A stretch of 64,000 nucleotides of DNA from Chamaecrista fasciculata (taxonomy: Eukaryota; Streptophyta; Magnoliopsida; Fabales; Fabaceae), in NCBI GenBank assembly GCA_003254925.1, contig QANZ01044841.1, positions 257,308 through 321,307 on the forward strand, written 5' to 3'. Numbering within the stretch: the stretch's first letter is position 1; the number at the start of each line of letters is the position of its first letter. Of this stretch, positions 1 to 12,712 are shown one piece after another. The position numbers were made by a program, and so were the translations under genes. Below the pieces are notes generated by a model that had not been told where the DNA came from, did no database searches, and worked only from the letters and a program-made list of their open reading frames with translations.

Positions 1-96
1 TTTGAGTCTTAAGTGAGAAAAATTAAAAATTCAAAAAAAAGTATGTTTATCAAATGTTAAAACTTATTTTTTTGCCTCTAACCAAAAAATTAGGGG

Positions 97-864
97 CATT
101 GTTGTCAAATTCGAGTTTTAACTCGTAAACTCGTAAATTCGCCGAGTTTACCCCCTAAAATCGTGTAAACTCGGCTCAAACTCGGACCTGAGGTGAACTC
201 GGAGCAAACTCGAGTTTTAACTCGTAAACTCGGTAAACTCGGCGAGTTTACTCCCTTATTTTTTTTTCGGTTTTTGTCAAATAAAACCAACCCATTCAGC
301 AAAAAAAACCAACCCAAGCATATAAAAACCAGCCCACACTTAAAATTACCCTAAACCTAATCTATCTTCGACAATTTCCCAAATTTTTCTGCCTCTTGCG
401 ACTTGCTCTACCTCTTGCGACTTGCTTTCAAAATTTTCTCCCTTCTTCGACTTGCTCTGCCTTCTGCAACTCGTCGCGCCGTCGACGCCTTCCAACGACG
501 TCGTCGATGCTGTCGACGCCTTCCCCTGCTCGCTGCTGCTGGGTATGTGTCAATATAAACCTAATCTATCTTTGTTATTTCATCGGCTGTGAGTTTGTGA
601 ATGTCTAAATGTATGAATGTGAGTTTCGGTATGTTAATGTGAATATGTTAATGTATGATTTATGAATTGATGAATGTGAGTTTGTGACTAGGGGATGGGT
701 ATGTAATATGATTTATGAATGTATTTTGATTTAATTTTACACTTAAAGAAAATGATATATATGTGTAAATTTTATTCTGCATACGTAGGTAAACTCGGCG
801 AGTTTACGATCCGAGTTTACCCCCCTCCACGAGTTTGGTTAAACTCTCGAGTTTGACAACCTTG
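97..864. mobile_element. Non-autonomous hAT-type DNA transposon
   Basis: A 768-bp element is bounded by an 8-bp direct repeat, ATTAGGGG, at 89-96 and 865-872, which is the target-site duplication length of the hAT superfamily. The ends are inverted: the left begins CATTGTTGTCAAA and the right, read on the other strand, begins CAAGGTTGTCAAA. Both subterminal regions carry many copies of CGAGTTTAC/GTAAACTCG in both orientations (about 115-255 and 787-855), as expected for transposase-binding subterminal repeats. The interior shows no transposase reading frame, so movement would need a helper. The interior at about 370-540 is C/T-rich with repeated CTTGCGACTTGCT and its origin is unknown. hAT membership rests on the TSD length and end structure only. 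Confidence 0.75.
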
Positions 865-872
865 ATTAGGGG

Positions 873-1331
873 GGACTAATTTCTACCATTGTTTTTAATC
901 TGAATAGTTGGGATGAATGATTTTTTCATCACATGTGTCATCATAAATACAGTTGTAAATAGAAAAAAAAAATTACTATTTAAAAGAAAAATAATTATAA
1001 ATTTATCTTTAATTTGTGACTGAATGAAGATTTTTCCTTCTCTCCTTGTCAATACACTTAGAAACTACAAGAAATCACATCTTGGACTAAAAGTAGAACA
1101 AATTCGGAAGTTTGAAAAATAAAACGGAAGAAAAATAATTTTAAGACCAAAATGAAGTAGACTCTATTGTTTGAGGACCAAAATGACTATTTCACCATTT
1201 TTAATTTTTATATTACAAACCCTTAGGCTAGCAAAGGGGTTTTCGCGATCCTTCCGGGGCTTGCTAAGTGTAGAAAGTAGAAACTGAAGTGTGAAGACTG
1301 AACACTCTCAAACGCACTATTCGAACTTCGA
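873..1331. other. Intergenic spacer and neurochondrin promoter/leader
   Basis: AT-rich sequence between the hAT element and the first gene. I see no TATA box with a convincing position. The last 100 bases before the ATG are less AT-rich and are probably the 5' untranslated leader. No other gene or repeat was recognised. Confidence 0.5.
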
Positions 1332-4300
1332 ATGCTCCTGCAATCGGCTTCAATGGTGATTCTTCTCTCCTTGTATTCTCTCTCTCTCTCTCTGTTTCCT
1401 TTTAAAATTCTGTTTTGGTTTCTGCAGGACACACAGCAAGAGCAGGGTCCAAGTCTTGAAGACTGCTTGAAGTTACTGAAAGGAGTGAGAGACGAGCAGC
1501 GCCTTGCTGGCTTGCTTCTCGTCACCAAGTTTTGCAAAGGCGATGATCACTCCTCCCTTCATAGGGTTTACGATGCCGTTGGACCTTTTTTCCTCGATCG
1601 CCTTCTCAAAACTGGTATATTGTTTCTTTCTCTTAAATACTATTTATTGCAGTGCTGTTTTTCTTGTATGAATTCATCTTTCACCTATTGTAGTTTCCAT
1701 TGTTGTAACACAACCATGGTTTTCCTCCTGATATATAATACTAATAGGTATGGGGAAAGGAACTATTAGTACTGCCGGGGACAATAACCGGGATGCATAT
1801 TTACAGCTGTCAGTTACGGTTCTTGCTGCATTTTGTCGTAATCCAGAGATTGCATCCTCAGAAGACATGGTTTTGAAGATTCCGCTGTTATTGGAAGTAA
1901 TGTCTACGGAGTATGGTTTTCAATTTTAATTATTTGTATCATCTCTTTTCCTTACAAAAATCAGTGTTCAATTTCCTTTTTCTTGATCATGTATGATTTG
2001 TGCTTTAAAGTTCAAGTAGTTTTGGCTACTGTGTAAACTGCAAAGTACTAACAAAGAAGAAAAGGAATTGTCAAATGGAACAAAGAAGTTGCACAATCTG
2101 TAAACAGTTCTATAATTGGGAAGCAGTCCAATTGAGATTTAGTTTGATCACATGGTCGACAACACATTGTAACAAACTAACAATCTATTCCTGTATTCCC
2201 ATCTCTTGTTTAGATCAGGCCCAACTGTTCTTGAAGAATGCTATGAATTTTTATACTTGGTATCAACTGCTTCTGAGAATGGATTTATAAGATTTTACGA
2301 ATCCGGTGGCATAAAGATATTGGCTTCTCAGATATCTTCTCTCCAAGATGGTAAGATTTTCTTATCATTTGTTGCAATGGTGCTTCTTGCATACTAGACA
2401 AAAGGAACATATTGAAACTGATGCCAGTCAATTGATTTTTTGTGTAAGATCATTGATTTTAGTTGTTTCACTTTTCTTTAGAGCAGCTATACTCTTGTAG
2501 CATAGACATGTAGACTCGTGGTTTTTTCATCCTTATATTTCTTCATTATTCAGGTTCTCATCTCATGGAGATCTCTATGAAACTTGTGCAACTAACTGTG
2601 AGCAAGATGCCCCTGGACATTATTATGAAAGATTATTTATCTGAGCTTTCGGTCATTGTGAGTAAAAAATATCAGTGTCTATATGCTATCTTGATTTGGT
2701 TTGGTTTAGTGTTCTTGTCATGCGCTTCAATACATTTCTTAAGTAAAGCAATATTTATGATGTGTGTCTGTCTCTGCAGGTGGCAATAATAGCAAGACAA
2801 TTTGCTGTTTTGCATAACTCCTTGAAATTTGATGCTCTCCACTTACTCAGTGCCATTCTTTGTTCAAAGGACTCAGTATGTGCCTTAGCTGTTACTTCCA
2901 TATATGATTTCTTTGATGCAACAAGAATTTTAAATCACCTTGTTTAAAAAAGAAATAATCTTAATTTAACCAAGCCACTGAAATTTGAAATGCTTTTGTT
3001 GTTCTCTAAGCAATAATATTGACCCTGTTGCTGTTTCCTCCTCTTCTTTTTCTTTGGGAACTCACATATCAATGGTTTATATTTGGTTTAGTTTTTTACA
3101 TTCCTTGTGAGATCAACGTTTATATTCTGCCATGTGGAAATAACTTTAACTGAGCTGTTATATTTGAATTTTCTTTGTGGTCTTAATAGGTTCAATGTTA
3201 TGAAGCTTAACATCTACATTTTTATGTTCATGCAAGTGAATTTATCTGTCTTCGGAATTGTGGTTTAATAGAAGTTCTTGGCATTTTTAGGCACCACTTG
3301 TCAGTGCCCTCCATTTACTTCCCAATGATAGCTGGTCAAATAATATGCGTGCTGGTATTGTGGCCATTCTGCAGAATCGTGTTGGTATGTTAAGTAACTT
3401 TGCTTAATACTGTCATAGTTTACCATTTATCCTGTCTTTCTTTCTCTATATCCCTCATTAGAATCTGAAGTTGTATCAGTGCCTTTCACCCAAAAAATGT
3501 GTTTAGAGTTTGTTGTCTTTTTTCTTCTCTTATGGTGCACTGGTCATAGAGTTTACATTTTGGACTAGCTTTTCTTCCAAAGTCTTGGAAATTATCAACC
3601 AGCAAGTGATTTTTTTGGTTTGGGAAAACATTTTTTGTTTTTATTTTTTATTTCTATTTCTTTAAATCTATTTCACTTCCAAGTTTTCTTTTTTTAGAAG
3701 TTGTTTGTTATATGAAATTAAACTTTTGTTAGTCTTTATTTTTAAATCAAATTGACTTAAATGATATGAATGAATTTTATGTAATTTTTTGTTTGACCAT
3801 TATTAATTGATGATATTAATATGTTCTTTTTTTGTAAAATAAAGAAATGCTGCTAGTTATTTTGTGAAAATGCTGAAACAAACATATTTTTCAGCCTGTT
3901 TCAGAATAATAAAATTAATGGATTGATTTGTTTCACCGCTTAACTTTTTTACTTTTAATTGTTATGCAGCTCCTACTGAAAGGCTTCAGGCTCTAATGTT
4001 AGCGGAGTCTATCATTTCCACTTTCGGAGAGAGTTGGTTGATTAGCCCAATAAGCACAGATGAGCAAGATTCCTCTCCAGCTGACATGTAAGTTGTGCTT
4101 TTATATTTAAGCCATGTTGGGTTGGGTGAGCCGTCTTACCTATTCCATTGTTTAGGTGTCTATTGCTTATCTTGGAGCAGTCGAGGGTTGAAGTTGCTGT
4201 TCTTCTGAATGAGTTGGCCTATTTAAAATATGAAGCGCCTAAGGATACTTCTGCTACTGCTGAGGCGATTCTCTTGAAGCAACGAAATGTGGCTGTTGCC

Positions 4301-7300
4301 TACTCTTTGATTGAGAGAATAATAAAATTAATATCAAGTGCTGAAGGAAATGATGGTATATCATTGGGAAATTCAATTTCTGTAGCATTTCTCTCTTTCC
4401 TGGAAAGAAGTTATATTGTTAGTTTCAATCTTACTTTGCTACATATGATGTTAACGTAGGTTAAAGTAGCATTTATTTATGGTCAGACTATGTGTGCTCT
4501 GTCATTGATGTGATAGGCAATCTGATATTTATTCCCCAACCAATTAAAGTATGTCTCTAAGATGATTGCCAAAAGCCTGATATATAGCACCGATTTTTGT
4601 TTTATAACATTATATGAATGATTAAAATCGTCAGAAGAGGATAGAGCTAGTCATATAATGCATTAAGGTATTTTGCCTCCAGTAAGCCACGGGGCTTGCC
4701 TTAGTCATGAATTTTTTAAATAGCTCAAAACCATGTAGAAAAATCCTACTCATGGAATCTTGATTGCTTGAGGATGTGGACGTCATGTCACGTTCGATAT
4801 TTATGAAGACATGAAAAGAACTTCTATTTTCTTTTTTCAAGGTTAAAGTCATTTGGAATGGGATATAATGCATTTCTGATTCTCATCATTATAGTTTTTT
4901 TTTGTAGCTTTTTGCTCTTGTTTTTCTTTATGGAGGCCTTGTTGTGGTGCAGCCCAGACATGGCTAATGCTCATTAGCTAAAAGTATTTTGGATTGCTGA
5001 TATTTTCTGTAAATCAATCATATCTTTGGTAAATTTTTAGGTAATCTCATTGATGATGGCACATTAATAAAGGTGATCCGCCAGCTGAATGAGACAGTTG
5101 GTGTTATTCTAGAGTATTTAGAGGATGCAAAGGTAATGCTGATGACTAGTAATGTAAAATTGCATCTTGATATTTAATACTCTGAATTGAAGTTAAAGGT
5201 GTAATCATACAGGAACGTGGTCAAAAGAAAGGGGATGACTTAGTTGCTTCAGTGCGGATTATTGGGAGGTCAGTTTTATGCCATTCTCTACATTGTAGTT
5301 TTAGTTTGTTTGTCATTAGATGGACTAGGAGGAGATTATGTATGAATACTTTGTTTATACCTTTGACTTCAATGATCTGGTAATTATTTCATGAGGGAAG
5401 GAAATATTAACGTATAGTGTGTTCACTGAAGGCGTACTGTAAATAGTATGAAAAGTTTTAACTCATTTTTTATTTTAGTTTTACATTCTCCTAAAAGGTA
5501 TATATTGCTTATAGCTGTTGTGACTATATTATCAAGTTGGAGTCTAGATCAGTTTTTTCTTACTTATAATGTTTGGATTTAAAGAGGAAAGACTCTGACC
5601 TTATTTTTTTCTCCTTTGTTTCAGCTATCTTGCAGAAGCACCCCTTGCATGCAAGGAGAAGGTCTGGGAACTTTTAGGATTTATGCTTTCTGTTGAAGGT
5701 GAAGATGAACAAAGGTAGATGAGAATCTACAAATAATTTGAAGACTTTTTGTCTGGCTATCTTTTTTGCTTCTCCTTTTTGGTATTTGAAATTTCGGATG
5801 GTGCATTAGGCATCAATCACATGCTTCAGTCAGTTTTCTCTTTATATTCCTTCAATTTATACATATACTTGTTTCTTTCTATTTTGGGTGGAGCGTCTAA
5901 TTTGGAGAGTGGTCTTTGTTCAAATTAATTATATATTGGCAGCCCCTTCAACTCCGTGTGCTTTTTACTTCCAATGCTGTGCCAGACTACAATGGAGATT
6001 GAAGGATGTAAAGCTCTGGCTACTTGTGGAGGGATTAACGCCGTAAGTTATACTTTTATAGTTTTATTTCTATTCTTCTTGGTCTTTGTTATCCCTCCCT
6101 CCCCTCCCAATTTTCTATTTTTCTTTATGCAATGATTTTGACTGAAAAGGTGCTATGAATGTAGCCCTCTATATATAAATAGTTGTAATTGAACTAATCT
6201 GTGTCTGATTGTTTCTTGATTTCCTTTTATGATATATGATTTCTAGATTTGATTACTCAGTATCAGCCAATACCTTTAGTAACGAAGCATTTTCCTTTTG
6301 TAATTATATTGTCTATTTGCAGGTTGTGGATTGCTTCATTAAATTAATTGAGTCTGATAATTATATGGTAAAGGATAATGGTTGCATCTTCTTGGCGTGT
6401 GATACAATTTTGAATCTTCTGCTGAAGGTGGGGTTTTTATCATCATAACCTGACCTATGATATGGTACTACTGTCTCAAGATCTTAACAAATGTTGCAAC
6501 TTTCTTGCTACAGAAAGACAAGGTGCAATTAATGTTAGAGGAATCTGCTACTGTCAATATTCTGAAGGCATTGGCCTCTTGGTCAGGTACCCTTATCGGC
6601 AACAACCTTGATGTTCAAAAAAAAAAAATTGCACTATGTCACAATACAATATATGACTTGACTCGACAATCTTGTTTGCGAGCACATGCTAAAAGTGATA
6701 TATGCTCCTGCATCAGGAATTTCAAATACTAAAAAAAATGATATCCTCTTTTAATAGATATCTTTTGGAATACCAGATTAATGGTGTTGATTCAACTTCT
6801 GTGTTTTAACATTTTTTCCCCTCTTTAAGTGAAAAAATGAAGCAAAGGATTTATCTTTAGTTGCTGAAATATCTTCTGTAGAAAATATTGGGGACACATC
6901 AAGTATGATGATGGCTTCAAGCATTTGTGCGCTGATATTTGATTTCACATCAGAAGAGTCTCTTTTAAGTCATCCTGATTTCAACCCTAGCATCCTTAGC
7001 AGTCTTTATCACCTTATTGCGAGATGTCTGGCTTCATCTGGACAGGTGAACTGCAAATTACATTCCTTTCACTTCTTTTTAATTTAATAATCAAAGGTCA
7101 TGTCTATATCCTCTTCTATTTCCCCAACCCCATCAATTTATATTATTAACATCAAAGTTGCTTATTTCTGGTCTTGGGTTCCTTAGCTTTAAATCTTCTA
7201 AAGTGTTTTTTTGCTATTCAATGCAGGATTCTAATGCGGATGAGGATCTTTTGGAGATTGTTGCTTCAGGTGCATGTTACACTTATTTCTGCCATTAATT

Positions 7301-7574
7301 TTCTCAGCTTGCCATCTGTTTTTCCTTCCTAAGGGATTTGCGGAAGGAAGACTTGTTTTTGCAGAAAGCCAAATTAAACTAGATTTTTTGTTTAAAAAAG
7401 AAAAAAGATGAATATTTAGATGGTTGTTTGATTTTTACATAATATATAGTTTACTGTAAATTAAAGTTATAGGGCTATACTTCTAATTTATGGCATTATG
7501 TCACTTGATGTTCCGCAGGTTACTCTCGATGGGCTCATAGATACCCCCACATAAGAGCGGTAGTCAAGACATGA
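1332..7574 (+). CDS. Neurochondrin family protein
   Basis: Eighteen coding exons: 1332-1355, 1428-1614, 1748-1910, 2214-2350, 2554-2657, 2780-2875, 3291-3384, 3970-4087, 4156-4355, 5041-5132, 5213-5268, 5625-5714, 5943-6042, 6323-6427, 6514-6586, 6861-7045, 7227-7269, 7519-7574. All phases fit and give about 640 residues, close to the roughly 620 I recall for the plant family. The N-terminus carries the family signature LEDCLKLLKGVRDEQRLAGL followed by VTKFCKGDD. The protein ends SRWAHRYPHIRAVVKT. The rest reads as all-alpha, armadillo-like repeats with no catalytic motif. Animal neurochondrin is a cytoplasmic neuronal protein; the plant function is poorly known, so none is assigned. Two in-frame ATGs (1332 and 1353) both lie in exon 1; the second abuts the first intron and would give MDTQQEQGPS, resembling other plant starts. 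Exon 16 could instead begin at 6843, adding six residues. Confidence 0.9.
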
Positions 7575-9395
7575 TTCTTTGTGATACTTCGTTTCTGTTT
7601 TATATAGAGATGCTTTCGAGATTCAGATTTTGTGTTGTATAATTGTCGTACTAGTTTCAACTTTCAGCAGTTGCCTGGCTGTTAGTTACTCAACGGCTGC
7701 TTGGTTGCATTTGTATTTTAATGTTTATCAAATTTTGCATTTTATTTTTTCTTTAATTGAATGTAAATAATGCAAGATGCAAGCGTCTTTGGTGGCTAGA
7801 ACGTTGGATGAATAGTGGCCTTTATATAAACTATTTTGTAGGATAATTTAATTTGTTTAATATATTATTCATACTAATATCCAAGGCAGCACGTATATAC
7901 ATGTATATACACACCCAAAACACAAGAAATATTAGAGAGCCAATTTTAGTATGAATGACTGCATGTAGCAGCCAGCTTAATTGCAGTGACAGTCGAGTAT
8001 TGTGTTGTGGGATCATTTGCTATCGTTATTTTATTTATTGTGCTGTTCATGTTAGGCTATACCTCTGTTCTCTGGTTTCTGTATTTCAATCGTCATGAAT
8101 CATATTTTGCTTGTTATATTATGTCAGTCGTGCCTCAGCCTTCAATAGATTTGAAGTACTAGTACTTTTAACTTCTAACTTCTAAGAACTCTATCATCTA
8201 CGTATCATGTTTGGCTTGCCCGCAAAACAATAAATAACGAACAATGTAAAAAAAGAAAAGAAAAGTGAAGTGTATGTTTTGTTCTTTTAAGTGTTGCTTT
8301 GATTAACTAATTGTCAAACGGTGAGGAAATGTAATGATTAACTATCGAGTTTTTTCACGCAATACCCTAATTAAAAAGGGCGGGAAGGAGGGAATGGGGC
8401 CGAATGGCAGAAAAAGAGGCATAGATAGCGCGTATAGTCAAAAAGGAAGAGTTCTCAGTGTAGGACAGTGAGACAGTAAGAGTACAAAATGGTAATTAAT
8501 TACTTTGGGGAATGAGCCCCCCCAATCTATTATAAATCTAATCACTCACGCTCTTTATGGGCCCATTTTGGATGACACCTCGTTCTTTGCTCATTTCCTA
8601 CTTTTGACCTTTCCCCCAACCTCAAAGACTAATATCCACTTAAACCTTTTTTTTTGAAAAAAAAAAGTTAAAAAACTTTTCGAATTATTATACCCTCAAT
8701 ATTTATGTAGATTTGTATAATCTATATATTGATGCACATTCCTCAAAACAATTGTGAAAATTGTAATGTAATACCAATGCTTTGATAGTTGATATAAAAC
8801 TGTAAACATCCATCCCAACCTTTCTGATTAGCGTAACTAAAAGCACTATACTAGACACGCAATTTACCGCCGAGTTAGTAAATACTAAATACCATCAGTT
8901 TTCTTCTTTTCTTGTCTTTTTTACTTTGTAATCACTAATCTTAAGACACACTTCAGAAAGGTGTTCACACTTTCTCGATAGTGACACTATCTTTTGACAA
9001 GGACATGGATGATATAAACATTAAACGCTGTTTATAGTCTTTCTAGATAATGTGCCAAAATTAAAATATGAAGAGGCTGAATGGGAATGGACACACATTA
9101 GTAAACAATAACAAATCCCCACGTAAATCAATATAATAACAGGATTATATATAGTTGATTGATTAATTTCCCGGCACTAGTAATTAATGGTGGGGTAGCC
9201 TGTAATATTGGGAGTAGAGTATCCTGCACTAAGCTATGCACTATTCACCACAAACCCCATATTTTCTACCGTTAACTCCTCCTTGTGTTTCTTCCATTTT
9301 TCCCTGTTATCTCTCACTCTGTCTCTCTCTTTCAAAAAGGCAGAGACACACACTATCTCTCTCTTTCTCTTTCTCTGTGTTTCTGTGAGCAAAGC
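7575..9395. other. Intergenic region: neurochondrin 3' end and membrane-protein promoter
   Basis: About 1.8 kb of AT-rich DNA. The first few hundred bases are probably the 3' untranslated region of the neurochondrin gene. The last 150 bases before 9396 are C/T-rich (9290-9390), typical of a plant 5' leader. A C-run and A-run occur around 8515-8670. No further gene, RNA or repeat was recognised. Confidence 0.5.
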
Positions 9396-12300
9396 ATGAT
9401 GCTTTGTTTCCGGCCACTTCTGCATTTTTCTTTTGTGGTATGCTTCCTCTTACTTCACTCATCTTCTTTCTTTTCCGTCTCACACTCAGCCTCTCTCCTC
9501 CCCACAAAACCCATTTCAGGTATTTTACTCTTTTCCTTCCCACATTGTTCTTTTATTTCAGTGGAAACCTCACAATGCTGAATAACATATTCTTGGTTTA
9601 CTTGGCTTTCCTTACATTATTTTACTTGCTGAATAACATAATAGATGTATAGGTAGAGAAGCATGAAAAATAATTTCCTTTGTTTTCCATGATGTAGGCT
9701 ATTATGGAAAGAGTAGACCCGTGAGGTCTCTTGTGGATGAAATCGCTGCTGAGCCATTTGAGAACTCACCCTTTCTATTAGCTGCAGAGAGAACACGAAG
9801 AGATGACCCTCTTGATGGCTTCAACAAGTACACTAATGGATGGAATATCAAAGACCAACATTATTGGGCCGTAAGGATATGACCCTCTCAGAAATTTTGG
9901 GCTTCAACGTCTTGTATTTCACATATTATTATGGCTGTCAGCTTTAAAATTTTGCACTTGGATTTCATTTATGGGATTTACAAAACAATTATCCGGGCGT
10001 TTTATTAGTTTATTAAAGAAAAAAGCTTGTTGTGGTTTGTGAGTTTGTCTAGTGGGGAGAGGTCTGGTTAATTTACGATATATATAAAGGTACCCTTGGA
10101 AAGGTGTTAGAGATACCTATTAAATTCAGTCCTAGCTCTGCACCTAACAACTTCAATCGTTGACAAAGAAGTGAAAAAGAAAGGATCATTTTTACAGTTC
10201 TGTCAAAGTTATGTACCTGGCAGCATTGAAAAAGATGTGCATGTGGGTATTTTAAATGAGCATTTGCAAAATTATAGTACTAGTTTTAAATTTAAAGGAT
10301 TCAGGCATGAAGCTGTCATTCTGTGGTGACGATAAGTATACTTAAAGGAGTTAAGGAGGTAAGGGCTTGCGGATTTTTTGAAAAATGTTCTGTGATTACT
10401 TTGTGATGGTTCTTTGTGTTTGGAAAAGCAAGCTACTTTAGGAAAATGATTGGTAAGCAAAGATAGAACTGCTATAAATGGACAAGTGAAAATCAAGATT
10501 TTTCCAAGAAAGTGACAAATGAAGCCTTGACCTTGTAAATATTACCTAGTTTGGTTGTGTTGTTTTAAGATTTTATTTTTGTTAAGCATAATCTGAGTAC
10601 TATAATACAATCAATACATGACGGTGAATAAGATTTTTAGTTAGCATAATCTACTAATTGCTTCTTTTGATTTTTTTTTTTTTTTGCTGAATGCAGTCTG
10701 TGGCATTTACTGCAGTACCTGTGTTTGTTGTTGCTGCAGTCTGGTTCTTGGGCTTTGGCTTGTGCTTATTACTCATCTCTCTTTGTTTCTTCTGTCGTAA
10801 AAGAGAGCCCTTGGGTTATTCTCGAGCATGTTATGCTCTCTCCCTTGTTCTCCTCATATTGTTCTCCTTTACTGCAATGTACATCATCTCTCTTCCTCTT
10901 GTTTTAGTTTTAGTTGGATCTGTATTGTGAAATTGATAGTCTGTTTCATACTTGACAGGATTGGATGTTTAGTTCTGTATGTTGGGCAGGGTAGTTTTCA
11001 TCATAGTACAACAACAACATTGGAGTATGTTGTATCTCAGGCTGATTCTACGGTGGATAAACTTAGGAATGTGTCAGACTTTCTTGCTCAGGCTAAGCAG
11101 GTCGGAATCGATCGAGTTTTTCTCCCTACTAATGTTCAAACTGATATTGATGAGGTCCAATCAAAGATCAATGATTCTGCCACTACACTTGCTGATCAAA
11201 CATCCAAAAATGCCGATGACATCCAAGATCTCTTAGATTCTGTGTAATGATCCATTATTATGTTTGTTTCTTTCCAATTTTGTTTTCCATTCTATTACTA
11301 ATGGTGACTCTCATCATCCTCATACAGAAGGCTAGCTCTCATCATAATAGCTGCTGTTATGCTACTCTTGGCATTCCTTGGATTTTGTAAGCCCCTTCTA
11401 TTCATATGCTGGATTTTTCACTTGTTGATTAATTAGTTCATTTTCACTTATGTTATGCTTTGTTTCTCTAGTGTTCTCAATTTTTGGAATGCAGCTTCTC
11501 GTGTACATGTAAGTGAGATATTGTTTGAATCATTTTTTTATTATAAAAAGTTTTCTCTTATCTTGTCATGAAATTCATTGACATAAATAATTGCAGCTTG
11601 GTAATCGCAGGATGGATTCTGGTGACTGGTACCTTTATTTTATGTGGCCTATTCCTTGTTGTCCACAAGTAAGTTGTGCAATATATATTAATCTGGATGC
11701 TTGTATGCAACAAGTTCAATAAATATAATTAAATGTTAGTTTTGTTTGAAAATGGCAGCGTGACAGCAGACACATGTGTAGCTATAGATGAATGGACCCA
11801 TTTTCCCGTAGAACACACAGCATTGGATGAGATTCTGCCATGTGTGGATAATGCAACAGCACAAGAAACAATGTTAAGAAGCAAAGAAGTAACCTCAGAA
11901 CTTGTGAACTTGGTAAACCAAGTGATTACCAATGTGTCCAACATTAATTTCGCCCCAAATTTCACCCCACTTTACTACAATCAATCTGGCCCCCTCATGC
12001 CTCTCCTCTGTAACCCCTTCCATCCTGACATGTCTGATCGCCAATGCGATCCTTCTGAGGTCACCTTGTCCAACGCCACTCAGGTACTATACACACACAC
12101 ACGTGCGAGTAAACATATATAGTGCACTATAGGTTAAGTGCTTAGAGAGAAAGAAACATTTAGAGAGAGAGTGTCAGAGGTATGGGTTCCACTAACACTT
12201 CCTCTCTCAGCACTTCATCTATAGTGCACTATAGAGGATCTATATCCGTAAACATATACATTAGTCCCTGAAAGATAAACAATTTAACAAATCAATCCTT

Positions 12301-12712
12301 GAAAATCTAATTTTGAGAAATGCAGGTGTATAGTGGTTACGTGTGTGAGGTGACAGCTGGTGAGATATGTATGACGCAAGGGAGGTTGACACCAACGTTC
12401 TATAACCAAATATCAGCTGGAATAAACGTGGGGAATTCCTTGTATAACTATGCTCCATCCTTGGTTGAACTTGAAGATTGTACCTTTGTTCGTGAAACAT
12501 TTAGTGAGATATCTAGTCATCATTGTCCTTCTCTAAGACGTTATAGCAGATGGGTTTATGTGGGTCTTGTAATGGTTTCAACGGCCGTGATGCTGTCTTT
12601 GGTGTTCTGGGTCATCTATGGCAGAGAGCGACGACATCGTCTTCATTCCAAACAGTTTATGTCTGAGTCACATGGGGACAACAACAAGGAGCCACACCCA
12701 CACCCTCATTGA
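9396..12712 (+). CDS. Plant multi-pass membrane protein, tweety-like (At2g12400/At2g25270 type)
   Basis: Nine coding exons: 9396-9519, 9698-9870, 10697-10878, 10959-11243, 11328-11386, 11472-11508, 11597-11668, 11759-12083, 12326-12712. All phases agree and give 547 residues, about the length I recall for the Arabidopsis homologues. Residues 1-32 form a hydrophobic signal peptide. Transmembrane segments are visible at about 101-131, 141-165, 256-276, 280-310 and 495-517. Between them are two extracytosolic loops; the second (about 312-490) carries several cysteines and N-glycosylation-type NxT/NxS sites, including NVT at its start. The cytosolic tail is short, ending in a His/Pro-rich stretch. 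The topology (paired hydrophobic segments, Cys-containing loop, single C-terminal segment) recalls animal Tweety proteins. I know of no settled biochemical role in plants, so ion-channel function is only an analogy. ATG at 9396 is followed at once by a second ATG; either could be used. Confidence 0.9.
12118..12233. repeat. Small fold-back MITE-like element in the last intron
   Basis: The palindromic 14-mer TATAGTGCACTATA occurs at 12118-12131 and again at 12220-12233, and the inward sequence continues the inverted repeat (AAGTGCTTAGAGAGAAAG on the left against AAGTGCTGAGAGAGGAAG on the right strand complement). The arms are about 35 bp with a 45-bp centre. It lies in intron 8 of the tweety-like gene. 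It looks like a short non-autonomous element, but the superfamily and a clear target duplication could not be fixed. Confidence 0.55.

Noticed and set aside
1332-1769. Single 145-residue protein read straight through the first intron of the neurochondrin gene
   Set aside because: The middle is T-rich intron with GT-AG borders and the family similarity resumes only after the splice.
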